A stretch of DNA of 64,000 nucleotides. Origin: Tolumonas auensis DSM 9187 (GTDB taxonomy: Bacteria; Pseudomonadota; Gammaproteobacteria; Enterobacterales; Aeromonadaceae). Positions 1-8,884 of this stretch are shown one piece after another (the first letter of the stretch is position 1; each line of letters starts with the position of its first letter). Both the position numbers and the translations under genes were made by a program. The notes under the pieces are model-generated. The model was given only the letters and a program-made list of their open reading frames with translations, was not told the DNA's origin and made no database searches. The stretch lies in NCBI RefSeq assembly GCF_000023065.1, contig NC_012691.1, positions 2,090,501 to 2,154,500 on the forward strand, given 5' to 3'.

Positions 1-107
1 CGGTTTTTGGCCCTTCTATCAGCACCAAAGACCTGAAACCTGCCAACTTTCAATTCAGCCTGTTCTGACTCTATTTTCGTTTTCGCTTCGGATAACGGGT
101 TCACCAT
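1..107 (-). CDS. 5' end of a truncated gene, third member of a recombinase module
   Basis: An open frame begins with ATG at base 107 and runs without a stop to the left edge of the window (35 codons seen). Its start overlaps the stop codon of the upstream 795-aa recombinase-like gene by 7 nt, the spacing expected for translational coupling. The visible N-terminus (MVNPLSEAKTK) is charged and has no signal peptide or recognisable domain. Being third in a tightly overlapped set with a tyrosine recombinase suggests a second recombinase subunit or accessory protein of the same mobile element; this is inference from position only. Confidence 0.5.
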   Translation of the reverse strand, partial: MVNPLSEAKTKIESEQAELKVGRFQVFGADRRAKN

Positions 108-2488
108 CCCTCTATACATTCCAGCTTAATTTCTGAAAACCAATCATCCAGTACACGGGGGATAATAAAAAGCTCCTGTAAAGAAGCCGCGCTCATTGAA
201 TGAGCATATTCGTGCCCCATATTTTCATGACCCATCATCGCGTCGATCAGGACAGATGGAACTCTCTTGCAAAGAAGATGAGAGCGAACAGCATGACGGT
301 GCCAGTTGACAGGCAGAGGTAACAGATTGTCGAAGTAATGATCAAGCGATATCGGAGATATGAGTTCAATCTCATATGAAGATGACATATCAGTGATTTC
401 TGGTTCACGGAGCCAAAATAACAGCGGGCCTTCACCGGATAATGCTATCTCTGCTGCATGCGCAATGTCTGGATATTTATATTTAAAACAGTCAGCCATA
501 TAAAGCAGATGTTTTTCAAGAAACTTAAGTTGCTGCACGGCCAGATTAGTTAATGGGATCAAGCGGCCTGCCGGGACAGAACGTGCTTCTTTATCCGAGA
601 TCCGAATCAAACGAGAGAGCAAACAGTAATCATGGCGTGAACCATACATTTCTGTCACTGGACGCGCAGCGGTCGACAAATTCAGGATCAACACACAATG
701 CCGGATAAAAGCGTTATGCCAGTCTGCAAATGCCTCCGGTTTATTTCTGAGCCGCTGATTTACTTTGAGATGTGCCTGATAGGCTTGTATCAACAGTACA
801 AATTTTTCTTTTTTAGGATAAAGACGACTGCCTATCGCATCATTAGCTTCTTCAACCTTCAATGCGATACCTAGGGAAGTGACATATTCTTGCCAGATAT
901 CTAATAAAAAATCAGAGTAAATATAGCTGTAAGCAATAGGTGCGCATTGTTTTACCGATTTTCCGGACAGTACCCCGGTAATAGCTTGATCAACATGAGT
1001 TGCCTGTAACCAATAAACCAGAAAATTGCTGACTTGGGTGTGGGTAATTTTTATTCCGGTCTTTTTATAGATCTCAGCCAGTATTTTTGCTGTGTCTTTT
1101 TGAGTATTCAAGCGTAAATACTCAGGTTTCCAGCTAGGCAGGATCACGTCGGGTAATGGTAATGAAATAAAAAAATCAGTAGACGGTAATAGCTTACTGA
1201 GTTTTTTATGAACATTACTATTTGCAACTTTTACTAGACGCTGAAGGTAAATTTTATCCTTACCACGGATCAACCAGCAGGTGTCATTTTCCACGTTACT
1301 TTTACCGATCCGTCTGGATGCTACAGGCAATACGCCTAATTCAGCGGAAGACATCCCTAACAAAAGCTGGAAAAATAACTGCAACGCAGCGATATTGCCA
1401 CTGCACATCTGTTGCAGCAAAACACTAACCACTTTTTGTATCTGTCTGACACTGAACATGGATGAAGAACAGGGCAATGCTTGTGTACGTATAGATATAC
1501 TTTGTGCAACCGATTTAGCCTGAAGTCTTCGGGCTAAAAGATCCTGATGTTTAGTTCGCTTTTGTGAAACAAGATAAGTTTCTTTATTTCGTGTATTGCC
1601 TAGCTGTTCTTCCTCAGACCAGGGCATAGGGTATTTGCGCCCTTTTCCACATGAAATATCAGACAGAACATCAATCCGGGCATTATCCAGATGATATCGT
1701 GATACTATCTCCAGCTTTTTATCTTTTTCATCCTGAGCTCGCTCACCACTATGTTCTCTTTTAACCCTGTGCTCATAAAGCCTGTTCAGGATTTGATGTA
1801 AATTCGCTAGTTGAACTTTAACCGAATTATCCTGAACACATTTTTCACACTCTTCATGTATTGAAGAAATAATTTCATCAATACGGTCTCCAAATGAAAT
1901 GGCAGATACCGATGTTGCAAATGATGAACGCCGGTTATTCGTAAACAATCGAATATTTCTAATGGCTGTTTCAATGACTTTGTCTTCGGAAACATTGTTC
2001 TGATCATTTATCCTCAATATCGCTAAAACCGCCAGTATGGTGATCTTTTTTAAACATTTAAACAAATCGCCATTTAATGTGACGGAATGAGTTAGCTCAG
2101 ATAATATGCCATCAATCAGATAGTAATGCCCGATGATACGACGACCTTTTAATTCTTGTCTGAATGCTTTTGCCAACAAATGATATTCAACATCTGATTC
2201 AGGTGTGAATTGTAGTTCATTAATCCATTGTATTTCAGTATCAACTAAAGATAAGAATGAAGCATGTAGCTTGATCGTCGGGTCTGCAATCAGCTTTTTC
2301 AGATTATAAATAATCACTGCATGCCATAATTTCCAATCAATAGCGGGATCCCATAGATCGTCTGGAAAAATTAAGGACTTGATACACTGAAAGTCATCCT
2401 GATGACCAGTGTTGGAGATAGGTACTTCCGTTAAAATTGCAGGCATATCCGTCATATCATCAACTATCATGACTAAATGTTTCATCAA
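101..2488 (-). CDS. Tyrosine recombinase-like protein of a mobile element (795 aa)
   Basis: A long protein whose last ~200 residues carry a tyrosine-recombinase pattern: an Arg in LSTAARPVTEM (about R609), an H-x-x-R motif (about H732/R735), a G-H motif (about G753-H754) and a candidate nucleophile Tyr about 7 residues on (Y761). The first 600 residues are unrecognised and mostly helical. At 795 aa it is about twice the size of a phage integrase, which fits the large recombinases of multi-gene modules such as Gamma-Mobile-Trio (GmtX/Y/Z) or recombinase-trio elements. That assignment is inferred from size, coupling and location. It overlaps its upstream neighbour by 29 nt and its downstream neighbour by 7 nt, so three genes form one operon lying next to a tRNA operon, a common integration position. 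Confidence 0.6.
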   Translation of the reverse strand: MMKHLVMIVDDMTDMPAILTEVPISNTGHQDDFQCIKSLIFPDDLWDPAIDWKLWHAVIIYNLKKLIADPTIKLHASFLSLVDTEIQWINELQFTPESDVEYHLLAKAFRQELKGRRIIGHYYLIDGILSELTHSVTLNGDLFKCLKKITILAVLAILRINDQNNVSEDKVIETAIRNIRLFTNNRRSSFATSVSAISFGDRIDEIISSIHEECEKCVQDNSVKVQLANLHQILNRLYEHRVKREHSGERAQDEKDKKLEIVSRYHLDNARIDVLSDISCGKGRKYPMPWSEEEQLGNTRNKETYLVSQKRTKHQDLLARRLQAKSVAQSISIRTQALPCSSSMFSVRQIQKVVSVLLQQMCSGNIAALQLFFQLLLGMSSAELGVLPVASRRIGKSNVENDTCWLIRGKDKIYLQRLVKVANSNVHKKLSKLLPSTDFFISLPLPDVILPSWKPEYLRLNTQKDTAKILAEIYKKTGIKITHTQVSNFLVYWLQATHVDQAITGVLSGKSVKQCAPIAYSYIYSDFLLDIWQEYVTSLGIALKVEEANDAIGSRLYPKKEKFVLLIQAYQAHLKVNQRLRNKPEAFADWHNAFIRHCVLILNLSTAARPVTEMYGSRHDYCLLSRLIRISDKEARSVPAGRLIPLTNLAVQQLKFLEKHLLYMADCFKYKYPDIAHAAEIALSGEGPLLFWLREPEITDMSSSYEIELISPISLDHYFDNLLPLPVNWHRHAVRSHLLCKRVPSVLIDAMMGHENMGHEYAHSMSAASLQELFIIPRVLDDWFSEIKLECIEGW

Positions 2489-3053
2489 ATATATTGATAT
2501 TTATCGCCGATTTCGAATAACGTTTTCCTGATATCCTCTTATTTCTGAGATAAGATGCACCATGAGACATTTGTTCTCGGGTTAACCCAATCTGCTGCCC
2601 AAAAAATGTTTGCGAAAGATTTTTCTTACCGAAAAAAGAGAAACGAACTGTGGTTGAAATAGTTTGATTGATCAGACGCCGTAGGTTTTCACACATGTAG
2701 GGATCAGGTTCAGAACTAAAGCAAATCAGGCGTAATAATTCAGAAATAATGAAATATTCTACCTCGTCATCACTTAAATTTTGTTTGATGCATAAAGCTT
2801 CAGAAGGCGGTTTATCCGGACATGGCCATAAACTAACCATCAATAATGGACATGAAATTAGTCTGATTTCTTCATCTTGGTTCCTGTATGTATCAGATGA
2901 CAATGTATACAGTACAGGTGCACGATAGAGCGAAGGCTTTGCACGAACCGGAGCATTCACCTCTGCTAATAAATGCTGAAAATGAATATTGTTAAAAATA
3001 TGCAATAGAATCGGGTGCCATTGATATTTGATAGTCTTTTTCTTTTTATTCAT
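2460..3053 (-). CDS. Small protein, first gene of the recombinase module
   Basis: The frame is open from base 3221, but the ATG at 3053 (MNKKKKTIKYQW) is preferred: it is preceded by GGTAAG at suitable spacing, and the upstream extension is compositionally unlike the rest. This gives about 197 residues. No family is recognised. Residues ~150-185 (SQTFFGQQIGLTREQMSHG) resemble a helix-turn-helix, so a DNA-binding accessory or regulatory role is possible. Its 3' end overlaps the recombinase start by 29 nt, indicating coupled translation. Its position at the head of the trio is consistent with the small member of a Gamma-Mobile-Trio-like set, but the sequence alone does not prove that. Confidence 0.5.
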   Translation of the reverse strand: MNKKKKTIKYQWHPILLHIFNNIHFQHLLAEVNAPVRAKPSLYRAPVLYTLSSDTYRNQDEEIRLISCPLLMVSLWPCPDKPPSEALCIKQNLSDDEVEYFIISELLRLICFSSEPDPYMCENLRRLINQTISTTVRFSFFGKKNLSQTFFGQQIGLTREQMSHGASYLRNKRISGKRYSKSAININIFDETFSHDS

Positions 3054-3482
3054 TGACTTACCGATACCGTTACTTCGCTGTATTAAAGCTCCTGCAACTG
3101 AGGGCAACAAACAAGTCCTTTTCGAAATTTTTTTAAAAATTCGTGATAAACATCTCCTTATCTGATGAATAACCAAGAACAATTCTTGATTTTTGAGAAA
3201 AAGACTATTCCCTACTCGCAACCAGTTTTATATTTCCAAAATCGACATAGCCTAGGGTACATGCAAATAAGTCTACAAACCCAAGAAACAGTGAAATCAC
3301 CGCCTCTTTATTGTTGTTACATCCTCCCCTGTGATGGATACGCAAATTCCCTGCAGCCCTTACCCTGTCAGGCTTTAGGCCATATGAGTATTGCAGCTCA
3401 TCTTGGATATATCTTGGTTTTTGTTCGTCGAACAATGAAGTGAACATCTATATTCGGGGAAAGGTATGTAAATTCCAGGCAC
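3054..3482. other. Gene-free stretch at the island/tRNA boundary
   Basis: About 430 bases separate the recombinase module from the terminator of the tRNA operon. Short frames exist here on both strands, but they have atypical composition and no convincing ribosome site. The stretch should hold the promoter of the minus-strand recombinase operon and possibly the element end. No duplicated tRNA 3' end was found by eye. Confidence 0.4.
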
Positions 3483-3507
3483 AAAAAAACCAGCTTTCGC
3501 TGGTTTA
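3483..3507 (-). terminator. Rho-independent terminator of the tRNA operon
   Basis: Read on the minus strand, a 7-8 bp stem (AACCAGC / GCTGGTT) with a short AAA-rich loop is followed by a run of seven T. It lies 20 bases past tRNA-Leu and ends the four-tRNA transcript. Confidence 0.85.
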
Positions 3508-3527
3508 TGTTGTTCGCTTGAAGAACA

Positions 3528-3612
3528 TGGTGCGGAAGGAGAGACTCGAACTCTCACACCTTGCGGCGCCAGAACCTAAATCTGGTGCGTCTACCAATTT
3601 CGCCACTTCCGC
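3528..3612 (-). tRNA. tRNA-Leu(UAG)
   Basis: An 85-nt tRNA including an encoded CCA. The acceptor stem is GCGGAAG/CTTCCGC, there is a long variable arm as in class II tRNAs, and the anticodon loop reads TTTAGGT with anticodon TAG. It is the last gene of the tRNA operon and lies closest to the mobile element. Confidence 0.95.
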
Positions 3613-3628
3613 AGTGCTGATCTTTAAT

Positions 3629-3704
3629 TGGGGTGGCTAATGGGACTCGAACCCACGACAACCGGAATCACAATCCGGGGCTCTACCAACTGAGCTATAG
3701 CCAC
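3629..3704 (-). tRNA. tRNA-His(GUG)
   Basis: The cloverleaf has acceptor GTGGCTA/TAGCCAC, discriminator C and encoded CCA. The anticodon is GTG. The base before position 1 (3705) is a G, matching the extra 5' G(-1) characteristic of tRNA-His. Confidence 0.95.
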
Positions 3705-3755
3705 CATCGAACCGTGTTGTCATGCCACTTGTGAAGCTGAGCAACAGTGTCTTGC

Positions 3756-3832
<77 letters not shown>

Positions 3833-3844
3833 ACTGGAAGAAAA

Positions 3845-3921
<77 letters not shown>

Positions 3922-3962
3922 ACTTGTTGTTCTGTCGAAGGCGTCCAACGACGGAGGCGGAT

Positions 3963-3989
3963 ATTATAGACTCACCCCTGTAACGTCAA
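3963..3989 (-). promoter_or_regulatory. Sigma70 promoter of the tRNA operon
   Basis: On the minus strand TTGACG (3989-3984) and TATAAT (3968-3963) are separated by 15 bases and followed by a GC-rich discriminator. This is near consensus, apart from the short spacer, and lies just upstream of tRNA-Pro. Confidence 0.75.
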
Positions 3990-4118
3990 TCGCTTTTTCA
4001 TGAAAACCACCCGACCGTTCACATATTGAACGACCAGGGTAAGCATCTGTTTATGCACTAACCTTATTGTAAAAAAAATGCGACAATATGCATTAGCAAA
4101 GCAAGGTGAGTGGAAGGT

Positions 4119-4973
4119 ATGTCTGCAAAAATCATTGATGGAAAAGCGATTGCCCTGTCTGTGCGTCAGCGTGTAGCTGCCCGTGTAGCAGAACGTAAGG
4201 CAAAAGGATTACGGGCACCGGGGCTGGCGGTTGTGCTGGTTGGTGAAGATGCGGCTTCTCAGGTGTATGTCGGCAGCAAACGCCGGGCCTGTGAAGAAGT
4301 TGGTTTTATTTCTAAATCATACGATTTAGCACCAACAATCACACAAGATGAATTACTGGCTCTGATCGACCAATTAAATGCTGATCCAACCATTGATGGC
4401 GTTCTGGTTCAGCTTCCTCTCCCTGCTCATCTTGATTCAACACAGGTTATTGAGCGCATTTTACCAAACAAAGATGTGGATGGTTTCCATCCCTATAATG
4501 TTGGTCGTCTGGCGCAACGTATCCCTGCCCTGCGTCCATGTACCCCTAAAGGCATGATGACACTGCTGGAAAATACCGGGGTTAAGATTAAAGGAATGCA
4601 TGCGGTTGTTGTCGGAGCATCTAATATTGTGGGTCGCCCGATGACGCTGGAGCTATTGCTGGCCGGCTGTACTACAACGACCTGTCACCGTTTCACTAAA
4701 GGGCTGGAACAATTTGTCCGTCAGGCCGACATACTGGTCGTGGCGGTAGGTAAAGCTGAATTCATTCCGGGTGAATGGATCAAACCGGGTGCAATCGTTC
4801 TGGATGTCGGCATCAACCGTTTATCGAATGGCAAACTGGTAGGTGATGTGGAATACCCGACTGCGGCACAGCATGCGAGTTTCATCACCCCGGTACCAGG
4901 TGGTGTCGGCCCGATGACAGTCGCGACGTTAATCGAAAACACGTTGCAAGCCTGTGAGCAATACCACAGCTAA
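4119..4973 (+). CDS. folD: Bifunctional methylenetetrahydrofolate dehydrogenase/cyclohydrolase FolD
   Basis: This cytosolic enzyme interconverts 5,10-methylene-, methenyl- and 10-formyl-tetrahydrofolate. The 284-aa protein is co-linear with E. coli FolD: conserved Tyr and Lys in [14 protein letters not shown] (around residue 50), the VQLPLP motif, DVDGFHPYN, the NADP-binding [10 protein letters not shown] and the C-terminal PGGVGPMT signature. The frame can be extended to a GTG at 4110, but the ATG at 4119 matches the family N-terminus (MSAKIIDG) and follows an AAGGTGAG ribosome site. It is a single-gene unit, divergent from the tRNA operon and closed by a terminator directly after the stop. 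Nothing unusual is seen in it. Confidence 0.97.
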   Translation: MSAKIIDGKAIALSVRQRVAARVAERKAKGLRAPGLAVVLVGEDAASQVYVGSKRRACEEVGFISKSYDLAPTITQDELLALIDQLNADPTIDGVLVQLPLPAHLDSTQVIERILPNKDVDGFHPYNVGRLAQRIPALRPCTPKGMMTLLENTGVKIKGMHAVVVGASNIVGRPMTLELLLAGCTTTTCHRFTKGLEQFVRQADILVVAVGKAEFIPGEWIKPGAIVLDVGINRLSNGKLVGDVEYPTAAQHASFITPVPGGVGPMTVATLIENTLQACEQYHS

Positions 4974-4980
4974 GCACACT

Positions 4981-5008
4981 AAGGGGCTGAAATTTCAGCC
5001 CTTTTTAT
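4981..5008. terminator. Bidirectional terminator between folD and the histidine kinase
   Basis: AAGGGGCTGA pairs with TCAGCCCTTT around a 4-base loop, followed by T-rich sequence for folD. On the other strand the A-tract becomes a T-tract. The stop codon of the convergent kinase gene (4995) lies inside the hairpin. Confidence 0.85.
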
Positions 5009-6071
5009 TGGCAGCAGAAAATACTATATCCACGATTAAACCATGTGGTTCATTGTGATTTTTGATCTGTAATTTGGCATGATGCAAAGCACAGATCCGG
5101 GCGACGATATTCAGCCCTAATCCGATACCACTCCCCCGCTGATCAAAACGCTGAAAGGCATCCGTTAATGCCGCAATATGGGTTTCATCAACACCATTGC
5201 CAATATCCCTGACACTCAGATGTAAGCCATCCGGCTGTTCTGCCAGTGAAATCGTCAGGCTTGTATTGCTATCTGCATAACGGCTGCTATTTTCAACCAG
5301 ATTGCGTAACAGCAAACTCAGTAATGTTTTATCCCCCACGACATAAGCGGAATCCGGCAGAAATAACTGAACCGCCAGTCCCCGCGCCTGTAACAACTCC
5401 CGGAATTCATTTTGTGCCGGTAAAATCACGTCATTGACCAGATCGACCGGTGTTTGCAGACCCATCACCATTTTCTGTTCAAGCCGTGCCATCGTGAGTA
5501 ACTGGTCTATCGTCCGTTGCATACTATCCAGACGAGCGATAAGCGGCATGATCTCTTGGGGTGACTGCTGTTCAAGCAATTCAAGATTTAAACGAATACC
5601 AGCAATGGGGGTCCGCAATTCATGAGAAACATCCGAAGTGAATTGCCGCTCGCGGGAAAAAGCCAGCTGTAATTTCTGCATCAGCAAATTTAATGCATGA
5701 GTAATAGCGGTCACTTCACGACTGCTTCCGTCATCATCGAACGGCTGCCACTGTTCAACATGACGTTGCTGCAACTGCGTCGTCAGCTTATATAGCGGAG
5801 AAATAATCCGTTTTATCGCGATCCCGCTGACAAACAAACTGAGTAAAAATGCCAGCAGTGCCGGGAAAAACAGCGCACCAACAATCTCCCAGTTAAACCA
5901 GCCCAGAGATTCAACAGGCACGTTTAATTTACTGGCACGGTGTAAATTACGGACAATAATTTCCTGCTCTTCATGCAACAACCAGAAAATAGTCGTGCCC
6001 TGCGTGACAAACAAGATCGTACCAATACTGAATAATAACCGTCGGGACAGACTATTCTGATTTGGCTTCAA
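4995..6071 (-). CDS. Sensor histidine kinase, PmrB/QseC-like
   Basis: An inner-membrane sensor kinase of 358 aa. The order is: TM helix at residues ~12-32, a short periplasmic loop of about 30 residues, TM helix ~62-86, HAMP linker, HisKA with phospho-acceptor H150 in SDVSHELRTP, and a HATPase_c domain with N-box LVENSSRYA and G-boxes DIGNGVDE and GSGIGLGL. The loop starts with HEEQE, an E-x-x-E arrangement like the iron-binding motif of PmrB; length and H position are also PmrB-like. It overlaps the response-regulator gene upstream by 20 nt, so the two are translationally coupled. The signal sensed is unknown; metal or cationic peptide would fit by analogy. Confidence 0.85.
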   Translation of the reverse strand: MKPNQNSLSRRLLFSIGTILFVTQGTTIFWLLHEEQEIIVRNLHRASKLNVPVESLGWFNWEIVGALFFPALLAFLLSLFVSGIAIKRIISPLYKLTTQLQQRHVEQWQPFDDDGSSREVTAITHALNLLMQKLQLAFSRERQFTSDVSHELRTPIAGIRLNLELLEQQSPQEIMPLIARLDSMQRTIDQLLTMARLEQKMVMGLQTPVDLVNDVILPAQNEFRELLQARGLAVQLFLPDSAYVVGDKTLLSLLLRNLVENSSRYADSNTSLTISLAEQPDGLHLSVRDIGNGVDETHIAALTDAFQRFDQRGSGIGLGLNIVARICALHHAKLQIKNHNEPHGLIVDIVFSAANKKG

Positions 6072-6714
6072 GACGATATCCCTCCCCCCGAATGGTTCTG
6101 ATACTGTCTGAACCCAGCTTGCGTCTCAGATGATGAATATAGACTTCCAGCGTATTTGAGCCAATTTCATCATTCCAGTCATACAGATCCTGCTGTAACC
6201 GTTCACGCTGTACGGTTTTTCCTGCATGTAACATCAGGCGACGCAGAATGGCATATTCCATCCGGGTCAGTGTCAGTTCCTGTTCATGCAACCAGACCTG
6301 ATTCAGATTCATATCCAGCTTTAAAGCGCCGGATTGCAGTGCATTTTCCGCTTTCTCAAAACGACGACGCATCAGCGCTCTTACTCTGGCCTGAAGCTCT
6401 GCCAGGGCAAATGGTTTAATCAGATAGTCATCAGCCCCCTGATCCAGCCCTTTTACACGATCATCCAATGAGTCGCGGGCCGTCAGGATCAATACCGGCT
6501 GGGAACAGCCTTGCTGGCGCCATTGTTTCAGTAACGTCAGTCCGTCTCCGTCCGGCAATCCCAGATCCAGAATAATCAGATCATAGTCGTCCAGTGTGTA
6601 GCGACGAGCCTCACTCAGGCTCCGTGCAATATCACAACAATATTGCTGTTGCTCCAATGCCTTCTGCAAGCCATTCAGCAATAAAGCATCATCTTCAATC
6701 AGCAGAATTTTCAT
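6052..6714 (-). CDS. OmpR-family response regulator
   Basis: A 220-aa protein with an N-terminal receiver domain (acidic pocket IEDD at residues 6-9, phospho-acceptor D50 in LILDLGLP, Thr in LTARD, Lys in LIKPF) and a C-terminal winged-helix DNA-binding domain ending in the typical IRTIRGEGYRLE. Size and architecture match PmrA/QseB/BasR. It is the first gene of a two-gene operon with the histidine kinase. It lies downstream of cysS on the same strand but is separated from it by a strong terminator. Target genes cannot be told from the window. Confidence 0.88.
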   Translation of the reverse strand: MKILLIEDDALLLNGLQKALEQQQYCCDIARSLSEARRYTLDDYDLIILDLGLPDGDGLTLLKQWRQQGCSQPVLILTARDSLDDRVKGLDQGADDYLIKPFALAELQARVRALMRRRFEKAENALQSGALKLDMNLNQVWLHEQELTLTRMEYAILRRLMLHAGKTVQRERLQQDLYDWNDEIGSNTLEVYIHHLRRKLGSDSIRTIRGEGYRLEAKSE

Positions 6715-6736
6715 GGGTCACTCCGTTGATTCAAAT

Positions 6737-6770
6737 AAAAAAGCCTGCCGGAATTTCCTGACAGGCTTTT
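6737..6770 (-). terminator. Terminator of cysS
   Basis: On the minus strand AAAAGCCTGTCAGGAA pairs imperfectly with TTCCGGCAGGCTTTT and is followed by TTATT. It lies 17 bases past the cysS stop. Confidence 0.85.
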
Positions 6771-6786
6771 AATATCCAAATACTGA

Positions 6787-8178
6787 TTAGCCTTTACGAC
6801 GCCAGGTTGTACCCTGCGGACCATCTTCCAGCACAATACCCATTTCAGTCAGCTTGTTACGCGCTTCATCGGCCAGCGCCCAGTTTTTGCTGGCACGGGC
6901 ATCGTTACGGGTTTTGATCAACAGCTCAATTTCGGCAACATCATCCGTTTCGGCTGCGGCACCGGATTGCAGGAACTGTTCCGGCTGCTGTTGCAACAGA
7001 CCCAATACACCGCCTAAACGACGCAGACAAGCGGCTAACGCAACTGCATCGGCTGGCGAATCCTGTTTAGCACGATTCAGATCGCGGGCCAGATCAAACA
7101 ACACAGAATAGGCTTCCGGTGTATTGAAGTCATCATCCATCGCTGCTTTAAAGCGCTCATCAAATGGCGCAGAGAGTGCAGCCTGCTCTTCGCCATCTTC
7201 CACACCACGCAATGCAGTATACAGACGTTCCAGAGATGCACGGGCTTGTTGCAGATTCAGATCAGAATAATTCAGCGGACTGCGGTAATGGCCGGACATC
7301 AGGAAATAACGCACGGTTTCAGCATCATACACTTTCAGCACATCACGAATGGTGAAGAAGTTGCCCAATGATTTGGACATTTTTTCCTCATCCACCATCA
7401 CCATACCGGAATGCATCCAGGTATTTACATAAGGAGTGTGGTGGGCACAGCAGCTTTGTGCAATTTCGTTTTCATGATGCGGGAATTGCAGATCAGAACC
7501 ACCGCCATGAATATCAAAATGATGACCCAGATGTTTGGAATTCATGGCAGAACATTCAATATGCCAGCCCGGACGACCAGCACCCCATGGTGAATCCCAC
7601 ATTGGTTCACCCGGTTTCGACATCTTCCACAGCACGAAATCCATCGGATTACGCTTACTTTCTTCGACGTCTACGCGTGCACCTGCCTGAAGCTGTTCGA
7701 TATTCTGACCAGACAAACGGCCATATTCCGGGAAGCTGTCAATCGAGAACAAGACATCGCCGCTATCAGCAACATATGCGTAATTTTGATCCAGCAGACT
7801 CTGCACCAGAGTGATAATTTCGCCGATATGCTGAGTAGCCCGTGGTTCGATGTCCGGACGCTGCAGTTTTAAGGCATCAAAATCAGCATGCATGTCGCCG
7901 ATAAGACGCTCAGTCAGCGCATCACAGCTCTCGGCATTTTCAGCAGCGCGTTTGATGATTTTGTCATCCACATCGGTAATGTTGCGTACGAAGGTGACGT
8001 CATAACCGAGATAACGCAGATAACGCACAACAACGTCAAAAGCGACGAAAGTGCGGCCGTGGCCGATATGGCACAGATCGTAAATGGTGACACCACAGAC
8101 ATACATGCCCACTTTGCCGGGGTGGATTGGTTTGAATTCTTCTTTCTGGCGAGTCAGGGTGTTGTAAATCTTAAGCAT
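6787..8178 (-). CDS. cysS: Cysteinyl-tRNA synthetase
   Basis: This class I aminoacyl-tRNA synthetase charges tRNA-Cys in the cytosol. At 463 aa it matches the usual length (E. coli 461). It carries the zinc/cysteine-site Cys in [10 protein letters not shown], the HIGH motif ([11 protein letters not shown]), the zinc ligands in HIECSAM and [15 protein letters not shown], and the KMSKS loop in [12 protein letters not shown]. The C-terminal anticodon-binding region is complete. It is monocistronic and divergent from ppiB with a 160-bp shared upstream region, an arrangement common in gammaproteobacteria. Confidence 0.97.
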   Translation of the reverse strand: MLKIYNTLTRQKEEFKPIHPGKVGMYVCGVTIYDLCHIGHGRTFVAFDVVVRYLRYLGYDVTFVRNITDVDDKIIKRAAENAESCDALTERLIGDMHADFDALKLQRPDIEPRATQHIGEIITLVQSLLDQNYAYVADSGDVLFSIDSFPEYGRLSGQNIEQLQAGARVDVEESKRNPMDFVLWKMSKPGEPMWDSPWGAGRPGWHIECSAMNSKHLGHHFDIHGGGSDLQFPHHENEIAQSCCAHHTPYVNTWMHSGMVMVDEEKMSKSLGNFFTIRDVLKVYDAETVRYFLMSGHYRSPLNYSDLNLQQARASLERLYTALRGVEDGEEQAALSAPFDERFKAAMDDDFNTPEAYSVLFDLARDLNRAKQDSPADAVALAACLRRLGGVLGLLQQQPEQFLQSGAAAETDDVAEIELLIKTRNDARASKNWALADEARNKLTEMGIVLEDGPQGTTWRRKG

Positions 8179-8338
8179 AATGTCACCGTATTAATCATGA
8201 ATTCCAACATTCTAAAGAAGAGAGCCCGAGATTGCACCCCTACTTTCGGTCGGGTTTTAACAGATGTTTTACTTAGCGGCTTTTGTGTCAACGCCTCATC
8301 AGCTAGAATCAGTGCACAACTTTTAAAGAGGCAAAAGC

Positions 8339-8836
8339 ATGTCTGTTACTCTGCACACCAATTTTGGCGATATCACTCTGGAACTGTTCAACGACAAAGC
8401 ACCGGCAACTGCAGCAAACTTCCTGCAATACTGCCGTGACGGTCACTACAACGGCACCATTTTCCACCGTGTTATTGAAAATTTCATGATTCAGGGCGGT
8501 GGCTATGCACCTGGCTTTGAAGAGAAAGAAACCCGTGCTCCGGTCAAAAACGAAGCGAATAACGGTGTATCTAACAAAATAGGTACTGTCGCTATGGCAC
8601 GTACCATGGAACCGCATTCAGCTTCTGCTCAATTCTTCATTAACGTTGCTGATAACACCTTCCTGGATTTCAAATCTGAATCCATGCAGGGCTGGGGTTA
8701 CTGTGTATTCGGTCAGGTAACTGCCGGCATGGATATCGTTAACAAAATCAAAGCGGTGAAAACCGGCCGTTACGGTATGCATCAGGATGTACCGAAAGAA
8801 GACGTAGTGATCGAAAACGTCACCATCGCTGAATAA
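8339..8836 (+). CDS. ppiB: Cytoplasmic peptidyl-prolyl cis-trans isomerase B (cyclophilin)
   Basis: A 165-aa single-domain cyclophilin without a signal peptide, so it is the cytosolic isoform. Active-site elements are present: FHRVI around residues 43-47, [24 protein letters not shown], and the LDF/W-containing strand followed by [12 protein letters not shown]. The ATG follows AGAGG at good spacing. lpxH starts 48 bp downstream across a hairpin, so the two may be partly co-transcribed. Confidence 0.96.
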   Translation: MSVTLHTNFGDITLELFNDKAPATAANFLQYCRDGHYNGTIFHRVIENFMIQGGGYAPGFEEKETRAPVKNEANNGVSNKIGTVAMARTMEPHSASAQFFINVADNTFLDFKSESMQGWGYCVFGQVTAGMDIVNKIKAVKTGRYGMHQDVPKEDVVIENVTIAE

Positions 8837-8843
8837 TCAGCCT

Positions 8844-8874
8844 GCCATACCGTTACCGCGGTATGGCTCTTTTA
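8844..8874 (+). terminator. Hairpin between ppiB and lpxH
   Basis: GCCATACC pairs with GGTATGGC across an 8-base loop and is followed by TCTTTT. It is probably a leaky terminator that lowers lpxH expression relative to ppiB. Confidence 0.6.
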
Positions 8875-8884
8875 ACGAAGACTC

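Noticed and set aside
3165-3447. Overlapping 80-92 codon frames on both strands between the recombinase module and tRNA-Leu
   Set aside because: Rich in Cys, Tyr and His with no ribosome site; look like random frames in AT-rich intergenic DNA.
7368-7814. A 148-codon plus-strand frame inside cysS
   Set aside because: It is the antisense shadow of conserved cysS codons; several similar shadows occur in cysS, tyrR, hpxW and the permease genes.
8179-8338. A T-box or other riboswitch upstream of cysS
   Set aside because: The leader is only about 160 bp shared with ppiB and shows no T-box sequence; such leaders are also not expected in gammaproteobacteria.
8309-8617. A 102-codon minus-strand frame across the ppiB start
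   Set aside because: It overlaps the highly conserved ppiB coding sequence and has no family features.
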